Source: Synechococcales cyanobacterium C42_A2020_086 (GTDB lineage Bacteria; Cyanobacteriota; Cyanobacteriia; Elainellales; Elainellaceae). Taken from it: a stretch of 64,000 bases of DNA. The position numbers and the translations under genes are program-made. The notes below the pieces were generated by a model, which was not told the origin of the DNA, ran no database searches, and worked only from the letters and a program-made list of their open reading frames with translations. This document shows, piece after piece, positions 7,981 through 18,809 of this stretch; positions within the stretch are counted from its first letter, which is position 1; each line of letters begins with the position of its first letter. The stretch is from assembly GCA_015272325.1 (NCBI GenBank), contig JACYLU010000033.1, positions 124,001 through 188,000 on the forward strand. The letters run 5' to 3'.

Positions 7981-10900
7981 ATGAGCTCAACCCTTCAATC
8001 CTCAGACGATGCGTTCCGTTCCAGTACAGCCGTAGAGGAGAAAACTGCCGAAGCGTTTACTTCTGACCTTACTTCTGATCTGTTTCTGCGCCATCGCCTC
8101 AGAATTGTTGAGGACCTCTGGGAGTCAGTGTTGCAGCAGGAATGTGGTCAGCAGTTGGTGGATTTGTTGCAGCAGTTGCGCTCGATTCCCGATACAGAAG
8201 AGGGAGGAGAACCGAGCAGCGTTGAGGTGGAAGCGTTGCGGGTGATTGAGAGTTTGGACCTGAACGAGGCAATTCGGGCGGCCCGGGCCTTTGCGCTCTA
8301 TTTTCAGCTGATCAATATTGTGGAGCAGCATTACGAACAGCGTGGGCAACAGCTCCAGTATCGGGCCGCTTACGAGCAGTCTCCCCCAGAGCACGAGTCT
8401 ATCTTCAACACCGATATCTCGCCACTGCCGCTTGATCCGGAAGATCAGGGTAGCACGCGCCACGCCAGCATGCTGGAGAAACATCTGCACGACACGCCCC
8501 CGCAGCGGCGAGAAGTACCCACGCTACAGGCACTCTTTCCCAAACTGAAGCGGCTGAATGTGCCGCCGCGCCAGATCCAGCAGTTGATCGATAATCTTGA
8601 TGTACGGCTAGTCTTCACCGCTCACCCCACAGAAATTGTCCGCCCCACAATCCGCGATAAGCAGCGGCGAGTCGCTAAAATTCTGCGGCAGCTCGATCAA
8701 GCTGAAGAGGGACTGCGCTCGCTAGGTTTGTCTTCCTCCTGGGAAACCGAGGATTTACGGCAGCAGCTTACCGAAGAAATTCGCCTCTGGTGGCGCACCG
8801 ACGAGCTGCACCAGTTCAAACCCACCGTTCTCGATGAGGTAGACTACGCCCTGCACTACTTCCAGGAGGTTCTGTTCGACACGATTCCCCAGCTCTACCA
8901 GCGGTTCTGCCGTGCGCTGCACAGTACGTTCCCCAGTCTACGACCGCCGCAGCACAACTTCTGTAAATTCGGCTCGTGGGTAGGGTCGGACCGCGACGGC
9001 AACCCGTCGGTGACGCCAGAAATCACCTGGCGAACGGCGTGCTACCAGCGTAATCTGGTGCTAGGAAAATACATTCAGTCGGTGAAGCACCTGACCAATT
9101 TGCTGAGCATGTCGCTGCACTGGAGCGATGTGCTGCCGGATCTATTGGAATCACTAGAGCAAGATCAGGCGCAGTTGCCGGAAGTGTACGAGCAGCTCGC
9201 GATTCGCTATCGTCAGGAACCTTATCGCTTGAAGCTGGCATACATCCAAAAGCGCCTGGAAAACACCCGCGATCGTAGTCAGATTTTGTATGACGGCAAC
9301 TATCTACAGCCGGATTTGCCAGAGCTGAACCTGGCAATCAACTATCGATCGGGTCAAGATTTTCTGGCAGAGCTGATGCTGATTCAACGCAATCTCAAAG
9401 AAACAGGACTGCACAGCCGCGAGCTGGACAACCTAATTTGCCAAGTGGAGATCTACGGCTTTAACCTGGCTCATCTCGATATTCGTCAGGAAAGCTCGCG
9501 CCACTCGGATGCCTTCAACGAAATTGTAGACTACTTGCAAATCCTGCCGCGCCCCTACAATGATTTGTCGGAGGCCGAGAAGGTTCTCTGGTTGACCACC
9601 GAGCTGCAAACGCGACGGCCGCTAATCCCGGCAGAGTTGCCCTTCTCCGAAAAAACTACCGAAACCATTCAAACCTTGCGAATGGTGCGCAAATTACAGC
9701 AGGAGTTTGGTCCCGAGATTTGCCAGACCTACATCATCAGCATGAGTCATCACGTTAGCGACATGCTGGAGGTGCTGCTGTTGGCGAAGGAAGCTGGACT
9801 CTACGATCCCGCTACGGGTACCGGAACGCTGCAGGTGGTGCCTCTGTTCGAGACGGTGGAAGATTTGCAGCGGGCCCCCTCTGTGATGCAGGCGCTGTTT
9901 GAACTGCCCTGCTACCGGGCTTTACTGTCGGGCGGATATGCGGCTAGCTCTGAAGGTAGCTCTGGTGCCACCGAGACGCTGACTTCGACCGCTTCGAACC
10001 CACCCAAGCCGTTGCAGGAGGTGATGCTGGGCTATTCCGACAGCAACAAAGATTCCGGTTTCCTCAGCAGCAACTGGGAAATCCACAAAGCGCAGCAGGC
10101 GCTACAGGCTATTGCTGAACGCTACGGGATTGCGCTCCGCATTTTTCACGGACGCGGTGGCTCGGTGGGGCGCGGCGGCGGACCTGCCTACGATGCGATT
10201 TTGGCGCAGCCTGGACGCAGTATCGATGGACGAATCAAAATCACCGAACAGGGCGAGGTGCTAGCCTCAAAATATAATCTGCCGGAGCTGGCACTCTACA
10301 ACCTGGAAACGGTGACTACCGCCGTGATGCAGGCCAGCCTGCTGCGGAGTGGCTTTGATGATATCCAGCCGTGGCGCGAAATTATGGAGGAGCTAGCCGC
10401 TCGCTCGCGCAGCCACTACCGCCAGCTAATCTACGAGCAGCCCGATTTTCTCGATTTCTTCCTGCAGGTGACGCCCATTGAAGAGATCAGCCAGCTCCAA
10501 ATTAGCTCGCGTCCGGCACGGCGTAGCGGTGGCAAAAAAGATCTCTCTAGCCTGCGGGCAATTCCTTGGGTGTTTAGCTGGACACAGACCCGCTTCTTGC
10601 TGCCGTCCTGGTATGGCGTGGGCACGGCACTGCAAAGCTTCCTCGAGGAAGAACCGCACGAAAACATGAAGCTGCTGCGCTACTTCTACTACAAATGGCC
10701 GTTCTTTAAGATGGTAATCTCCAAGTGCGAGATGACCCTTTCAAAAGTCGATCTGCGGATTGCTTACCACTACGTGAAGGAGCTGAGCCACCCCGAAGAC
10801 CGCGAGCGACTCGAGCGGGTGTTTCAGCAGATTGCCAGCGAGTACCACCTGACGCGGGATCTGGTGTTGACGATCACCGGCCACAAGCGACTGCTGGATG

Positions 10901-11112
10901 GCGATCCCGATTTGCAGCGCTCAGTGCAGTTGCGCAACAGCACGATTGTGCCTCTTGGCTTTTTGCAGGTGTCGCTGCTAAAGCGGCTACGGCAACATAA
11001 AACGAGCGCCGCTTCGGGTGTGATTCGCTCTCGCTATAGCCGTGGAGAACTGCTGCGGGGTGCCCTGCTGACGATTAACGGTATCGCTGCCGGCATGCGC
11101 AATACCGGCTGA
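7981..11112 (+). CDS. ppc: Phosphoenolpyruvate carboxylase
   Basis: A 1043-residue enzyme that carboxylates phosphoenolpyruvate with bicarbonate to oxaloacetate, the main anaplerotic route in cyanobacteria. The catalytic His lies in TAHPTE (H215). [11 protein letters not shown] (near residue 684) and [14 protein letters not shown] (near 722) are the conserved active-site loops, and the C-terminus ends in the expected MRNTG. Length fits cyanobacterial PEPCs, which carry extra N-terminal and internal segments. The N-terminus lacks the phosphorylatable Ser motif of plant PEPC, as usual in bacteria. An Ala/Ser/Thr/Gly-rich insertion near residues 655-680 precedes the GYSDS block. Transcribed alone; the next gene starts 99 bp later. 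Confidence 0.97.
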   Translation: MSSTLQSSDDAFRSSTAVEEKTAEAFTSDLTSDLFLRHRLRIVEDLWESVLQQECGQQLVDLLQQLRSIPDTEEGGEPSSVEVEALRVIESLDLNEAIRAARAFALYFQLINIVEQHYEQRGQQLQYRAAYEQSPPEHESIFNTDISPLPLDPEDQGSTRHASMLEKHLHDTPPQRREVPTLQALFPKLKRLNVPPRQIQQLIDNLDVRLVFTAHPTEIVRPTIRDKQRRVAKILRQLDQAEEGLRSLGLSSSWETEDLRQQLTEEIRLWWRTDELHQFKPTVLDEVDYALHYFQEVLFDTIPQLYQRFCRALHSTFPSLRPPQHNFCKFGSWVGSDRDGNPSVTPEITWRTACYQRNLVLGKYIQSVKHLTNLLSMSLHWSDVLPDLLESLEQDQAQLPEVYEQLAIRYRQEPYRLKLAYIQKRLENTRDRSQILYDGNYLQPDLPELNLAINYRSGQDFLAELMLIQRNLKETGLHSRELDNLICQVEIYGFNLAHLDIRQESSRHSDAFNEIVDYLQILPRPYNDLSEAEKVLWLTTELQTRRPLIPAELPFSEKTTETIQTLRMVRKLQQEFGPEICQTYIISMSHHVSDMLEVLLLAKEAGLYDPATGTGTLQVVPLFETVEDLQRAPSVMQALFELPCYRALLSGGYAASSEGSSGATETLTSTASNPPKPLQEVMLGYSDSNKDSGFLSSNWEIHKAQQALQAIAERYGIALRIFHGRGGSVGRGGGPAYDAILAQPGRSIDGRIKITEQGEVLASKYNLPELALYNLETVTTAVMQASLLRSGFDDIQPWREIMEELAARSRSHYRQLIYEQPDFLDFFLQVTPIEEISQLQISSRPARRSGGKKDLSSLRAIPWVFSWTQTRFLLPSWYGVGTALQSFLEEEPHENMKLLRYFYYKWPFFKMVISKCEMTLSKVDLRIAYHYVKELSHPEDRERLERVFQQIASEYHLTRDLVLTITGHKRLLDGDPDLQRSVQLRNSTIVPLGFLQVSLLKRLRQHKTSAASGVIRSRYSRGELLRGALLTINGIAAGMRNTG

Positions 11113-11126
11113 GGACCGCCGAAACT

Positions 11127-11168
11127 CTCTGCTGGCTAATCTCTGCTGGCTAATCTCTGCTGGCTAAA
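11127..11168. repeat. Tandem repeat, 3 x 14 bp
   Basis: The unit CTCTGCTGGCTAAT is present three times, the third copy with its last base changed. It lies directly between the ppc stop codon and the rhomboid gene. Confidence 0.9.
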
Positions 11169-11211
11169 ATGAGGGCAGTACCTCCCGTCCTCAGATTTGA
11201 CTCTCAATTCT

Positions 11212-11826
11212 ATGGGTAACAGCGAAGCAAAAGGCTTGGTTCGAGAATTCAAAGCCCAAGTCGCCATTTTGGGCTGCTTTGTGGCGTTGATGTGGTCCCT
11301 AGAAATCCTCGACCTGTTTCTCGGTGGTGCTCTCAACAGCTTGGGGATCATTCCCCGCACCGTGATTGGTTTGCGCGGCATCCTGTTTGCCCCGTTTTTG
11401 CACGGCAACTTTGCCCATCTCATCGCTAATACGGTGCCGTTTATCGTGCTGGGCTGGTTTGTGATGTTGTTTCGCACCCGCGATTTTTTCTCAGTGACGG
11501 CAATCGTGATGTTGATTAGCGGCTTGGGAACCTGGCTGTTTGCGTCGCCGTTTACCGTTCACATTGGCGCGAGCGGCGTGATTTTTGGCTACCTAGGATT
11601 TTTGCTATTCCGCGGCTATTTTGAACGCCGCTTTGGCTCGATTGTGCTGTCGCTAATCATTGGGTTGCTGTACGGGGGGTTGATTTGGGGCGTTTTGCCT
11701 GGGCAAATCGGGATTTCCTGGCAGGGGCATCTGTTTGGCTTCATCGGCGGAATCGTCGCAGCACGGCTCTTGGCACGCCGCAAACCCAATCCTCTCGACA
11801 GTGTGAACCGCATGAGCCGTTTTTAA
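11212..11826 (+). CDS. Rhomboid family intramembrane serine protease
   Basis: A 204-residue polytopic membrane protein. It shows the rhomboid hallmarks: HGNFAHLIAN (H64, H69) in the second helix, the catalytic serine in GASG (S121), and the catalytic histidine in QGHLFG (H173). Rhomboids cleave transmembrane segments within the bilayer; substrates are unknown here. The ATG at 11212 was chosen over an in-frame TTG at 11197. The stop is 12 bp before the MATE gene on the same strand, so the two are probably one transcript. Catalytic residues are intact. Confidence 0.92.
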   Translation: MGNSEAKGLVREFKAQVAILGCFVALMWSLEILDLFLGGALNSLGIIPRTVIGLRGILFAPFLHGNFAHLIANTVPFIVLGWFVMLFRTRDFFSVTAIVMLISGLGTWLFASPFTVHIGASGVIFGYLGFLLFRGYFERRFGSIVLSLIIGLLYGGLIWGVLPGQIGISWQGHLFGFIGGIVAARLLARRKPNPLDSVNRMSRF

Positions 11827-11838
11827 ACTCGATCCTCA

Positions 11839-13227
11839 ATGTCATCTACTCCCAAACCCGTTTCTCCCAGTTCTCCTAACTCCATTTCCCAGATGGATAT
11901 CGCCTTACCCGACCAGTCGGGTTTTGTGCTGCGCTTCTTCCGACTGGCCATCGTCAACGTGCTTTCGAATCTAATGGTGCCTTTGGCGGGGCTACTGAGC
12001 GTGGCCTTTCTAGGACATCTCTCTGAAATTCGCCACTTGGCTGGCGTGACCCTGGCTACGGTGTTGTTTAATTACATCTATCGCACCCTGGGTTTTCTAC
12101 GCATGGGGACGACTGGGGTAACCGCCCAAGCCGTGGGACGGAATGACTCTGAAGCGGCGCTGCTGACGGGGCTGCGCAATGGCGTGCTGGCGCTGGGGTT
12201 AGGAATGCTGCTGCTGGTGCTGCAGGTGCCCCTCCGGGAGATCGGGTTTGCGCTGCTGAGTGCTGCGCCCGACGTCAAAGCGGCTGGACAAGCTTATTAT
12301 GACGCTCGCATTTGGGCGGCTCCGGCAACGCTGCTCAACTTTGTGCTGATCGGCTGGTTTCTGGGACGAGAGCAGAGCGGGCGCGTGCTGCTGCTGTCTC
12401 TAATCGGCAACGGCGTCAATATCTTGCTGGATTACTGGCTGATTGTGCGCTGCGGCTGGGAAAGTGCGGGTGCCGGCTTGGCGACAACGTTCAGTCAGTA
12501 TGCTATGGCAATCGCAGGGCTGAGTATGGTCCTGCTGGAAATTGAGCTGAAGGATCTACGGGCTGCCCTCCCCCACCTGCTCGATGCGGGGGCACTCTAT
12601 CGCACCCTGACGCTGAATGGCAATATCTTCATCCGTACGCTGGCGTTTCTCTCAACCTTTTCAGTGTTTACCAGCCTTAGCTCCCTAATGGGCACGATCA
12701 CGCTATCGCAAAATGCGCTTCTGCTGCAGGTCATCACCCTGGCGGTTTACATCATCGACGGGCTAGCCTACGCTACCGAAAGTCTCACCGGCATCTTCAA
12801 GGGGCAGGGCGTCCAAGAGCCGCTGAGGTCATTGGTGTGGTTGGCGGGTGGCAGCAGTTTGCTAATCGGGCTGAGCTGCGCTGGTCTATTTGTGATGTTC
12901 CCAGAGTCGCTGTTTAGTCTGCTGACCAACCACAGCGAGGTCATCCGCACGATCGATCGAGAAGTGATTTGGCTACTGCCGGTACTGGGCTTTGGGTCAC
13001 TGGCATTCATGCTGGACGGCTATTTTCTGGGCTTGGCAGAAGGAGCGACATTGCGCAATGCCGCTCTGATTGCCAGCGTGTTCGGATTCGCGCCTTTGGC
13101 TACGCTTGCCTGGCAGCAGCACAGCAGCACGTTGCTTTGGCTGGGAATGACCGTGTTTATGGCAGCCCGGGTGATCCTGCTGGGTTTGCAGGTGCCCAGA
13201 ACGCTAGAAGGTTCGGACTCACCCTAA
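11839..13227 (+). CDS. MATE family efflux transporter (DinF-like)
   Basis: A 462-residue protein of about twelve membrane segments with the two-fold MATE repeat. The first half contains FLGHLSEIRHLAGVTLAT and FLRMGTTGVTAQAVG, and the second half contains IIDGLAYATESLTG. These match the cyanobacterial and plant DinF subgroup. MATE proteins export cationic or aromatic compounds in exchange for Na+ or H+; the substrate here cannot be told. It follows the rhomboid gene by 12 bp. Its stop codon lies inside a 10-bp tandem duplication (13221-13240) that also holds the stop codon of the convergent ribBA gene. Confidence 0.9.
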   Translation: MSSTPKPVSPSSPNSISQMDIALPDQSGFVLRFFRLAIVNVLSNLMVPLAGLLSVAFLGHLSEIRHLAGVTLATVLFNYIYRTLGFLRMGTTGVTAQAVGRNDSEAALLTGLRNGVLALGLGMLLLVLQVPLREIGFALLSAAPDVKAAGQAYYDARIWAAPATLLNFVLIGWFLGREQSGRVLLLSLIGNGVNILLDYWLIVRCGWESAGAGLATTFSQYAMAIAGLSMVLLEIELKDLRAALPHLLDAGALYRTLTLNGNIFIRTLAFLSTFSVFTSLSSLMGTITLSQNALLLQVITLAVYIIDGLAYATESLTGIFKGQGVQEPLRSLVWLAGGSSLLIGLSCAGLFVMFPESLFSLLTNHSEVIRTIDREVIWLLPVLGFGSLAFMLDGYFLGLAEGATLRNAALIASVFGFAPLATLAWQQHSSTLLWLGMTVFMAARVILLGLQVPRTLEGSDSP

Positions 13228-13240
13228 TTAACCCTAATTA
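13221..13240. repeat. Tandem duplication, 2 x 10 bp, containing two stop codons
   Basis: ACCCTAATTA occurs twice in perfect tandem. The first copy contains the TAA stop of the MATE gene (plus strand); the second contains the TAA stop of ribBA (minus strand). Confidence 0.9.
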
Positions 13241-14986
13241 ATCGGGCGTATGGGTAGAGAACACGTAGATTCGCTGGGTTTGAAGCTGTTGGCAGACATG
13301 AGACGGCAGGATTTTCTCCAGGTCTCGTTTGACAGACCCCTCCTTCTGCAAGTGAAACACTTGCCGATCGAGCTGGACCTGTAAGTTAATCAGAGGATCG
13401 CTGCCCGTGGCCACCAAAAACTCGAGCTGCTGCACCGGCTGCCACTGCACCACCTGATCAAGGATCTGAGCCATTGCCTGCACATAGGGATGAGCTGGCT
13501 GCTGGTACCAATCGGCGGCAATCGGCTGCGACTGATCAAAGCCAAGATGAAAGGTCAGCGAAGGTTCGCCAAACAGAGCGGTTGCCAGCGGTCGTGCCTC
13601 TTCTTGTAGCAGCAGATCGTGGGTTTTCGTCAAGTGCCGCAATTTTTCTAGCCGCTCGTAGCGCTCGGTGACTGAGAGAGGTTCATCTTGCCAGCGAATT
13701 GCCACAGTCGCTAGATAGGTGCGCAACAGCAGATGTCCCAATTTCTCAGCTTTGGTGGCCAGATAGTCGGCATTGTAGGACGTGGCTTCAATCAGCAGCG
13801 GCACACGGTCTACCATCTCCAGCCCGTAGCCTTTAAGCCCTGCGATTTTGCGGGGGTTATTCGTGATCAGGCAAAACTTTTGCACCCCCAGATCGTTCAA
13901 GATCTGGGCCCCCATGCCGTAGTTGCGCTGGTCAGCAGGGAACCCTAGCCGCTCGTTCGCTTCCACAGTATCAAGACCCATGTCTTGCAGCGAGTAGGCT
14001 TTCAGCTTGTTGATTAGCCCGATGCCGCGTCCCTCTTGCCGCAGATAGACCACGACTCCTTCTCCAGCGTTCTCGATCATCTTCAAGGCGGCTTGCAGTT
14101 GCATCCGGCAATCGCAGCGCAGCGATCCCAGCGCATCACCGGTCAAGCACTCGGAATGCACCCGCACCATCACCGTTTTGTCTTTAAACGTCGTCGGGTC
14201 GCCTTTAACAATCGCTAGATGCTCGGAGTTGTCGAGCAGATTGTGATAACCATAGACCTGAAAATGCCCGAACTGTGTCGGCAGATTGGCCACGGCTTCT
14301 CGATGCACAAAGCGCTCGTGCTGCAAGCGGTAGCTGATCAGATCGGCGATGCTGATCAGCTTCAGGCCATGCTGCTTAGCGTAGTTGATCAGCTCCGGCA
14401 GGCGAGCCATCGAGCCGTCAGGGTTTTGAATTTCACAGATCACCGCTGCTGGATACAGCCCCGCCAGCCGCGCCAGATCGACACCCGCTTCGGTGTGACC
14501 CGCTCGCTTCAGCACGCCGCCTTCCCTAGCCCGCAGCGGAAAAATGTGCCCCGGGCGCCGCAGATCGCTGGGCTTGGTATTGGGGTTAATCGTGATCTGA
14601 ATTGTGCGGGCCCGATCCTCTGCCGAAATGCCGGTGCCAACGCCGAGATGCACCGCTCCATCGATGCTGACGGTAAAGGCCGTTTGCTCATTGCTGTCTT
14701 CAAAGGAGTGACTGCTGACCATCAGCGGCAGATCAAGCTGGTCGAGGCGCTCCCCGGTCATCGCCAGACAGATCAATCCCCGCGCCTCCACGGCCATGAA
14801 GTTAATCATATCGGGCGTGGCAAACTGGGCAGCGCAGATCAGATCCCCTTCGTTTTCGCGGTTTTCGTCATCTACAACCACGATCGCTCGCCCCGCCTTA
14901 AGGTCCGATAATGCAGCGTCGATCGAATCGAATACAAACGATGAAGCGGTCACAGCGTCTTCAGAATGCAGCGGTTCCACAAGCAA
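13238..14986 (-). CDS. ribBA: Bifunctional DHBP synthase / GTP cyclohydrolase II
   Basis: A 582-residue fusion catalysing both entry steps of riboflavin synthesis. The N-terminal DHBP synthase (about 15-220) makes 3,4-dihydroxy-2-butanone 4-phosphate from ribulose 5-phosphate and shows [10 protein letters not shown] (39-48) and [10 protein letters not shown] (161-170). The GTP cyclohydrolase II (about 230-420) has the zinc cysteines C280, C291 and C293 and RQEGRGIGL. An extension of about 155 residues (425-582) follows, with no domain I recognise. Cyanobacterial RibBA proteins often carry such a tail. It is divergent from argC across 478 bp, a neighbourhood I know from other cyanobacteria. 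Confidence 0.95.
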   Translation of the reverse strand: MLVEPLHSEDAVTASSFVFDSIDAALSDLKAGRAIVVVDDENRENEGDLICAAQFATPDMINFMAVEARGLICLAMTGERLDQLDLPLMVSSHSFEDSNEQTAFTVSIDGAVHLGVGTGISAEDRARTIQITINPNTKPSDLRRPGHIFPLRAREGGVLKRAGHTEAGVDLARLAGLYPAAVICEIQNPDGSMARLPELINYAKQHGLKLISIADLISYRLQHERFVHREAVANLPTQFGHFQVYGYHNLLDNSEHLAIVKGDPTTFKDKTVMVRVHSECLTGDALGSLRCDCRMQLQAALKMIENAGEGVVVYLRQEGRGIGLINKLKAYSLQDMGLDTVEANERLGFPADQRNYGMGAQILNDLGVQKFCLITNNPRKIAGLKGYGLEMVDRVPLLIEATSYNADYLATKAEKLGHLLLRTYLATVAIRWQDEPLSVTERYERLEKLRHLTKTHDLLLQEEARPLATALFGEPSLTFHLGFDQSQPIAADWYQQPAHPYVQAMAQILDQVVQWQPVQQLEFLVATGSDPLINLQVQLDRQVFHLQKEGSVKRDLEKILPSHVCQQLQTQRIYVFSTHTPD

Positions 14987-15464
14987 TGTCCAGATTGAAA
15001 TTTGGATATTCTAAAGATGAAATGCCCAGAGACCATTTCATCACAGGCTATTTTGTCAGAGATGCGCTATTCGGCCGCTTTATTGGGTTCAGCTACTGGC
15101 TGCAGCGCGAGGAACTATCCCAAGAAAGCATAAAGCCAAACCATAGAGCAAGCCCACAGTTCACACCAAACCCACCCATTCCGAGGTTCAGCTAGTTGAG
15201 ATCAGCGATGTCCATCTGTCTCGTCCGTCTGTCAATGTGAACTTTTTAATGTGAACTTGTGAACTTTAATGAAGCTTGCTCGACATCGATTTTAACGCTT
15301 TTAGGTCAATCTCAGCGGTTAAGGGGCATTACCGCCGTTCCTAGCCGCAACAATTGCTACTCCTAGCACCCCAAACCTGGCATTAAAATTCAGCTTTTAC
15401 ATAGACGGACTCAGCCGAGTTCCTTTATTGTATTTCTACTTCAACTTTTGTGCGGTAGGGCATC
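14987..15464. other. Divergent ribBA / argC intergenic region
   Basis: This 478-bp stretch must hold the promoters of both genes. It contains three copies of TGTGAACTT (15236-15266). I could not find an NtcA-type GTA-N8-TAC site or a riboswitch-like fold by eye; an FMN riboswitch upstream of ribBA is not evident. Confidence 0.5.
15234..15266. repeat. Iterated TGTGAACTT motif, three copies
   Basis: TGTGAACTT occurs at 15236-15244, 15250-15258 and 15258-15266, with spacings of 14 and 8 bp. It lies about 200 bp upstream of argC and 250 bp upstream of ribBA. It could be a tandem duplication by slippage or an operator array; the sequence alone does not decide. Confidence 0.7.
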
Positions 15465-16523
15465 ATGGGCGAGTCAGGACGGGTACCAGTAGGCATCGTA
15501 GGCGCGTCGGGCTACGGGGGAGTACAGCTGGTACGCCTCCTGCAGGATCATCCCAATTTGGAGTTAGTTTATCTTGGGGGCGAAAGCAGTGCTGGTAAGC
15601 CATTTTCGGATCTGTATCCTCACCTTGGGCATCGCGTGGGGCTAACGATCGAGCCGATTAACCCTGATGTCATAGGTGATCGCTGCGAGGTCGTGTTTCT
15701 ATCGCTGCCCAACGGTCTAGCTTGCGATATGGCTCCTCTGCTGCTGGAGAAAGGCTGTAAGGTGCTGGATCTCTCGGCTGACTATCGCTTCAGCAACTTA
15801 GAAGTTTATGAAGCCTGGTATGGACGCGAGCGGACGGATCAATCTGTAGCTAGCACCGCCGTGTATGGGCTGCCCGAACTTTATCGCGATCGCATTGTCG
15901 AAGCGCAGCTCGTGGGCTGTCCGGGGTGCTATCCAACGGCCAGTCTGCTGGGAATTTCGCCGCTGCTGAAGCAGGGACTGGTGATCCCCGAAACGGCAGT
16001 CATTGATGCCAAATCTGGCACCTCTGGCGGTGGTCGGCAAGCCAAAACCAACCTGCTGCTCGCTGAGGCGGATCAGTCTCTGGGAGCCTATAATGTGGCT
16101 CGCCACCGTCACACGCCCGAAATTGAACAGGTGTGCAGCGATTTAGCCGGTCATGAGGTGCTGGTGCAGTTCACGCCACATTTAGTTCCAATGGTGCGCG
16201 GCATTTTGGCGACGATCTACGCCACGTTGCGCGATCCAGGACTAGTACGAGACGATTTGATCACGATCTACCAAGCGTTCTATCGCTCGTCACCCTGGGT
16301 GAGAATCTTACCAAGCGGCACCTATCCTCAGACGAAATGGGCCCTAGGCACGAATCTTTGCTATATCGGTATTGAAGTCGATCCTCGCACCGCTCGGGTG
16401 ATTGTAATGTCCGCCATCGATAACTTGATGAAAGGTCAAGCTGGACAGGCCATTCAATGTCTCAACCTGATGATGGGCTGGGAAGAAACGCTGGGGTTGC
16501 CTCGACTCAGCTTTTATCCCTAA
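15465..16523 (+). CDS. argC: N-acetyl-gamma-glutamyl-phosphate reductase
   Basis: A 352-residue cytosolic enzyme of arginine synthesis that reduces N-acetylglutamyl phosphate to the semialdehyde with NADPH. The N-terminal Rossmann motif reads [11 protein letters not shown]. The catalytic cysteine is in [11 protein letters not shown], and a [11 protein letters not shown] stretch and [10 protein letters not shown] with its conserved His follow in order. Length is standard for the type 1 enzyme. The ATG is preceded by a weak GGTAGGG Shine-Dalgarno. A single-gene unit. Confidence 0.96.
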   Translation: MGESGRVPVGIVGASGYGGVQLVRLLQDHPNLELVYLGGESSAGKPFSDLYPHLGHRVGLTIEPINPDVIGDRCEVVFLSLPNGLACDMAPLLLEKGCKVLDLSADYRFSNLEVYEAWYGRERTDQSVASTAVYGLPELYRDRIVEAQLVGCPGCYPTASLLGISPLLKQGLVIPETAVIDAKSGTSGGGRQAKTNLLLAEADQSLGAYNVARHRHTPEIEQVCSDLAGHEVLVQFTPHLVPMVRGILATIYATLRDPGLVRDDLITIYQAFYRSSPWVRILPSGTYPQTKWALGTNLCYIGIEVDPRTARVIVMSAIDNLMKGQAGQAIQCLNLMMGWEETLGLPRLSFYP

Positions 16524-16550
16524 CGGCTCTAGATACTGGACTCTGAATAC

Positions 16551-16574
16551 TAGGCCTAAATATAGGCCTAAATA
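16551..16574. repeat. Tandem duplication, 2 x 12 bp
   Basis: TAGGCCTAAATA occurs twice in perfect tandem 27 bp after the argC stop. Each copy contains the palindrome TAGGCCTA, so the pair can also fold into a hairpin and might act as a weak terminator, although no T-run follows. Confidence 0.85.
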
Positions 16575-16752
16575 CGATTCTCGGGCATTGGTCTAGCCGT
16601 GTTGCCGGTCACACAGGCCCATTTCATCTAGGTAGTGCTGGTCTATCTTGCGATAGAAATTGCTCAAGTTACCCTCTGTAAGTGACTCAAACCACGAGTT
16701 GCCCAAAAGCAGTTTGCTAAAATCCGGGGGTTACTATCAGGAGTGAAGCAAA

Positions 16753-17982
16753 ATGCGGGTAATCATCGTTCAGCATGCTGGCGACTACCGAGAAGCGTTT
16801 CAACGATTTCAGGCAGGTCAAGGGGAAACCTACTATGCCCAGAAGTATTCGGTGAATAAAGTTGCAGACATTGGGCGCAGTGTTGAAGAAATTGCCGTAC
16901 TTTGCTGTCTCACGTCCTCTCCGTACAACGAAAAATTGGCAAATGGGGTGCGGGCGATCGGGGCAGGCTTTGCCGGAGCGATCAACTACCAAACGATCAT
17001 CAAGCAGATTCAGGAGTATCGTCCCACCCATTTAATTCTGACGACGCCGGTTCGGCCTATTTTGCGTTGGGCCATTCGGCGAAAAGTCTCTACTCTAGTT
17101 CCATTGGCTGATTCATTTGGGTCTAAAACCTGGAAAGACAAGCTCAGAAATCTGTGGCTGGCTCAATTGCTTAATCACAAACAAATCCACTGGGTGGGCA
17201 ACCACGGGGTCACAGCTGCCGAATCTCTACAGTCGATCGGCGTCAACCCCGAGAAAATCATTCCTTGGGACTGGCCGCACGCTGTTACCCCTGCCGACTT
17301 TCCTGCCAAGTCGCTGCGGCAGACGAACGGTACCTGGAATCTGCTGTATGTGGGCGGCATTGTCGAATCGAAGGGCGTCGGCGATATTCTAGATGCGGTT
17401 GCCTTGCTGAATGCCCGACAGTTTCCGGTGCGGCTGAAGCTAGCTGGCGATTCAAAGATTGAGTTCTTCCGAGCTAAGGCGCAACAACTCGGCATTGCCC
17501 ATCTTGTTGAATTTCTAGGCTTGATTGAGAACAAGGCGGTTGTGCCTCTGATGCATGAGTCAGACGTGGTGTTAGTGCCTAGTCGGCACGAGTATCCCGA
17601 AGGGTTCCCAATGACCATCTACGAGGCTTTCTGTGCTCGCACCCCTATTGTTGCCTCGGATCACCCGATGTTTACGCGGCGGCTGCACCACAAAACGAGT
17701 GCCATGATTTTTCCAGCGGGCAACCCGCAGGCACTAGCCGCCTGTGTGGAGGAGGTTCTCACCAACCCAGAGCTATATCGGGCAATTTCAGAAACCACCC
17801 AAACCATCTGGCAACGCTTGCAGCTTCCCGTGCAGTGGGGCGACCTACTGCAGCGATGGCTAGACAACTCGCCAGAGAGTCGCAACTGGCTGTTTAGCCA
17901 CCGGCTCACCTCGGGAATTTACGATATCGATCCCAAGTCTGTACGGCAAGCTCCAGCCGTTTTGATCAAGGCGAACTCGTAG
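16753..17982 (+). CDS. GT4 family glycosyltransferase
   Basis: A 409-residue GT-B fold glycosyltransferase. The C-terminal half has the GT4 signature: LLYVGGIVESKGVGDILDA (start of the donor domain), then EYPEGFPMTIYEAFCARTPIVASDHP with the EX7E-type acidic pair that binds the nucleotide sugar. The N-terminal half is diverged and contacts the acceptor. No signal peptide; probably cytosolic or membrane-associated. An AGGAG Shine-Dalgarno precedes the ATG. First plus-strand gene of the exopolysaccharide cluster. Sugar and linkage cannot be predicted. Confidence 0.88.
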   Translation: MRVIIVQHAGDYREAFQRFQAGQGETYYAQKYSVNKVADIGRSVEEIAVLCCLTSSPYNEKLANGVRAIGAGFAGAINYQTIIKQIQEYRPTHLILTTPVRPILRWAIRRKVSTLVPLADSFGSKTWKDKLRNLWLAQLLNHKQIHWVGNHGVTAAESLQSIGVNPEKIIPWDWPHAVTPADFPAKSLRQTNGTWNLLYVGGIVESKGVGDILDAVALLNARQFPVRLKLAGDSKIEFFRAKAQQLGIAHLVEFLGLIENKAVVPLMHESDVVLVPSRHEYPEGFPMTIYEAFCARTPIVASDHPMFTRRLHHKTSAMIFPAGNPQALAACVEEVLTNPELYRAISETTQTIWQRLQLPVQWGDLLQRWLDNSPESRNWLFSHRLTSGIYDIDPKSVRQAPAVLIKANS

Positions 17983-17990
17983 CTGGCTCG

Positions 17991-18575
17991 TTAGCTCGTA
18001 ACGCGACGGTCGATCACCTTGGCGGGCACACCGACGGCAGTAGCACCGGCTGGAATATCAGACAACACGACAGCGTTGGCACCAATGTTGACGTCATCGC
18101 CAATGGTGATCTTGCCAAACAGTTTCGCTCCTGCGCCCACGTTCACTCGCGCTCCTAGCTTGGGCGCATCAAAGGGCTGGTTCAGATAGCGCAACCCCAT
18201 CGTCACACCCTGGCGAATGATGCTATCGTCGCCGATCGTGCAGTATCCGTGAATCACAATATCGCCCTGATGCTCAATGATGACTCGTCGCCCTAGATTC
18301 ACCGTGTAGGGCAACTCGATACCGTAGGTGTTGCGCACCTTGCGATACAGCATTCGGTAAAGCACCGTGAGTGGGGCGCGTAACAGCTTGGACCGGACGC
18401 TCATCCGCCAAACACCAAATCGATGCACAGCAACCGCTCGCCATCCCGGCTTCGTCCAATCGCGACCATGTGCTATCCAGTCTTCCTGAATGACTTGCCA
18501 TAGCGTCATTCCAGCGGGAAGAGCCGGTTCGTCGTAGTGTGCCTCTGGGTTGAGGGGAGATGCGGTTTGGAGCAT
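17991..18575 (-). CDS. Hexapeptide-repeat (serine acetyltransferase-like) acyltransferase
   Basis: A 194-residue left-handed beta-helix acyltransferase. The C-terminal half has hexapeptide turns (IEHQGDIVIHG, IGDDSIIRQGVTMG, NVGAGAKLFGKITIGDDVNIGANAVV), ending in GVPAKVI. It resembles CysE-type serine acetyltransferases, but its place inside a polysaccharide cluster suggests sugar O-acetylation, as in colanic acid clusters. It is the only minus-strand gene of the cluster and converges on the preceding GT4 gene with 8 bp between stops. True serine acetyltransferase remains possible. Confidence 0.8.
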   Translation of the reverse strand: MLQTASPLNPEAHYDEPALPAGMTLWQVIQEDWIAHGRDWTKPGWRAVAVHRFGVWRMSVRSKLLRAPLTVLYRMLYRKVRNTYGIELPYTVNLGRRVIIEHQGDIVIHGYCTIGDDSIIRQGVTMGLRYLNQPFDAPKLGARVNVGAGAKLFGKITIGDDVNIGANAVVLSDIPAGATAVGVPAKVIDRRVTS

Positions 18576-18809
18576 GACGGTTGCAATCGCGTGTGATTCG
18601 GAACGAATATATATCCTGCTGCATCCTATCCAACTTCACAGTTGATCAAAAGACAATTCTGCAGATTCACTCTTTATCCAGTCTTTATCTTTACCACTTG
18701 CCCTTCCACAGGAGGTAAAGCTTCCGTAAAAATGCCGGTGCAGCGCCCATCCTAAGGGGCAGAACCGATTAACTTGTATCATGAGTGAACATATTAGGGA
18801 ACAATACCT

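Noticed and set aside
14987..15464. FMN riboswitch or NtcA site controlling ribBA/argC
   Set aside because: No RFN-like conserved core and no GTA-N8-TAC site could be found by eye.
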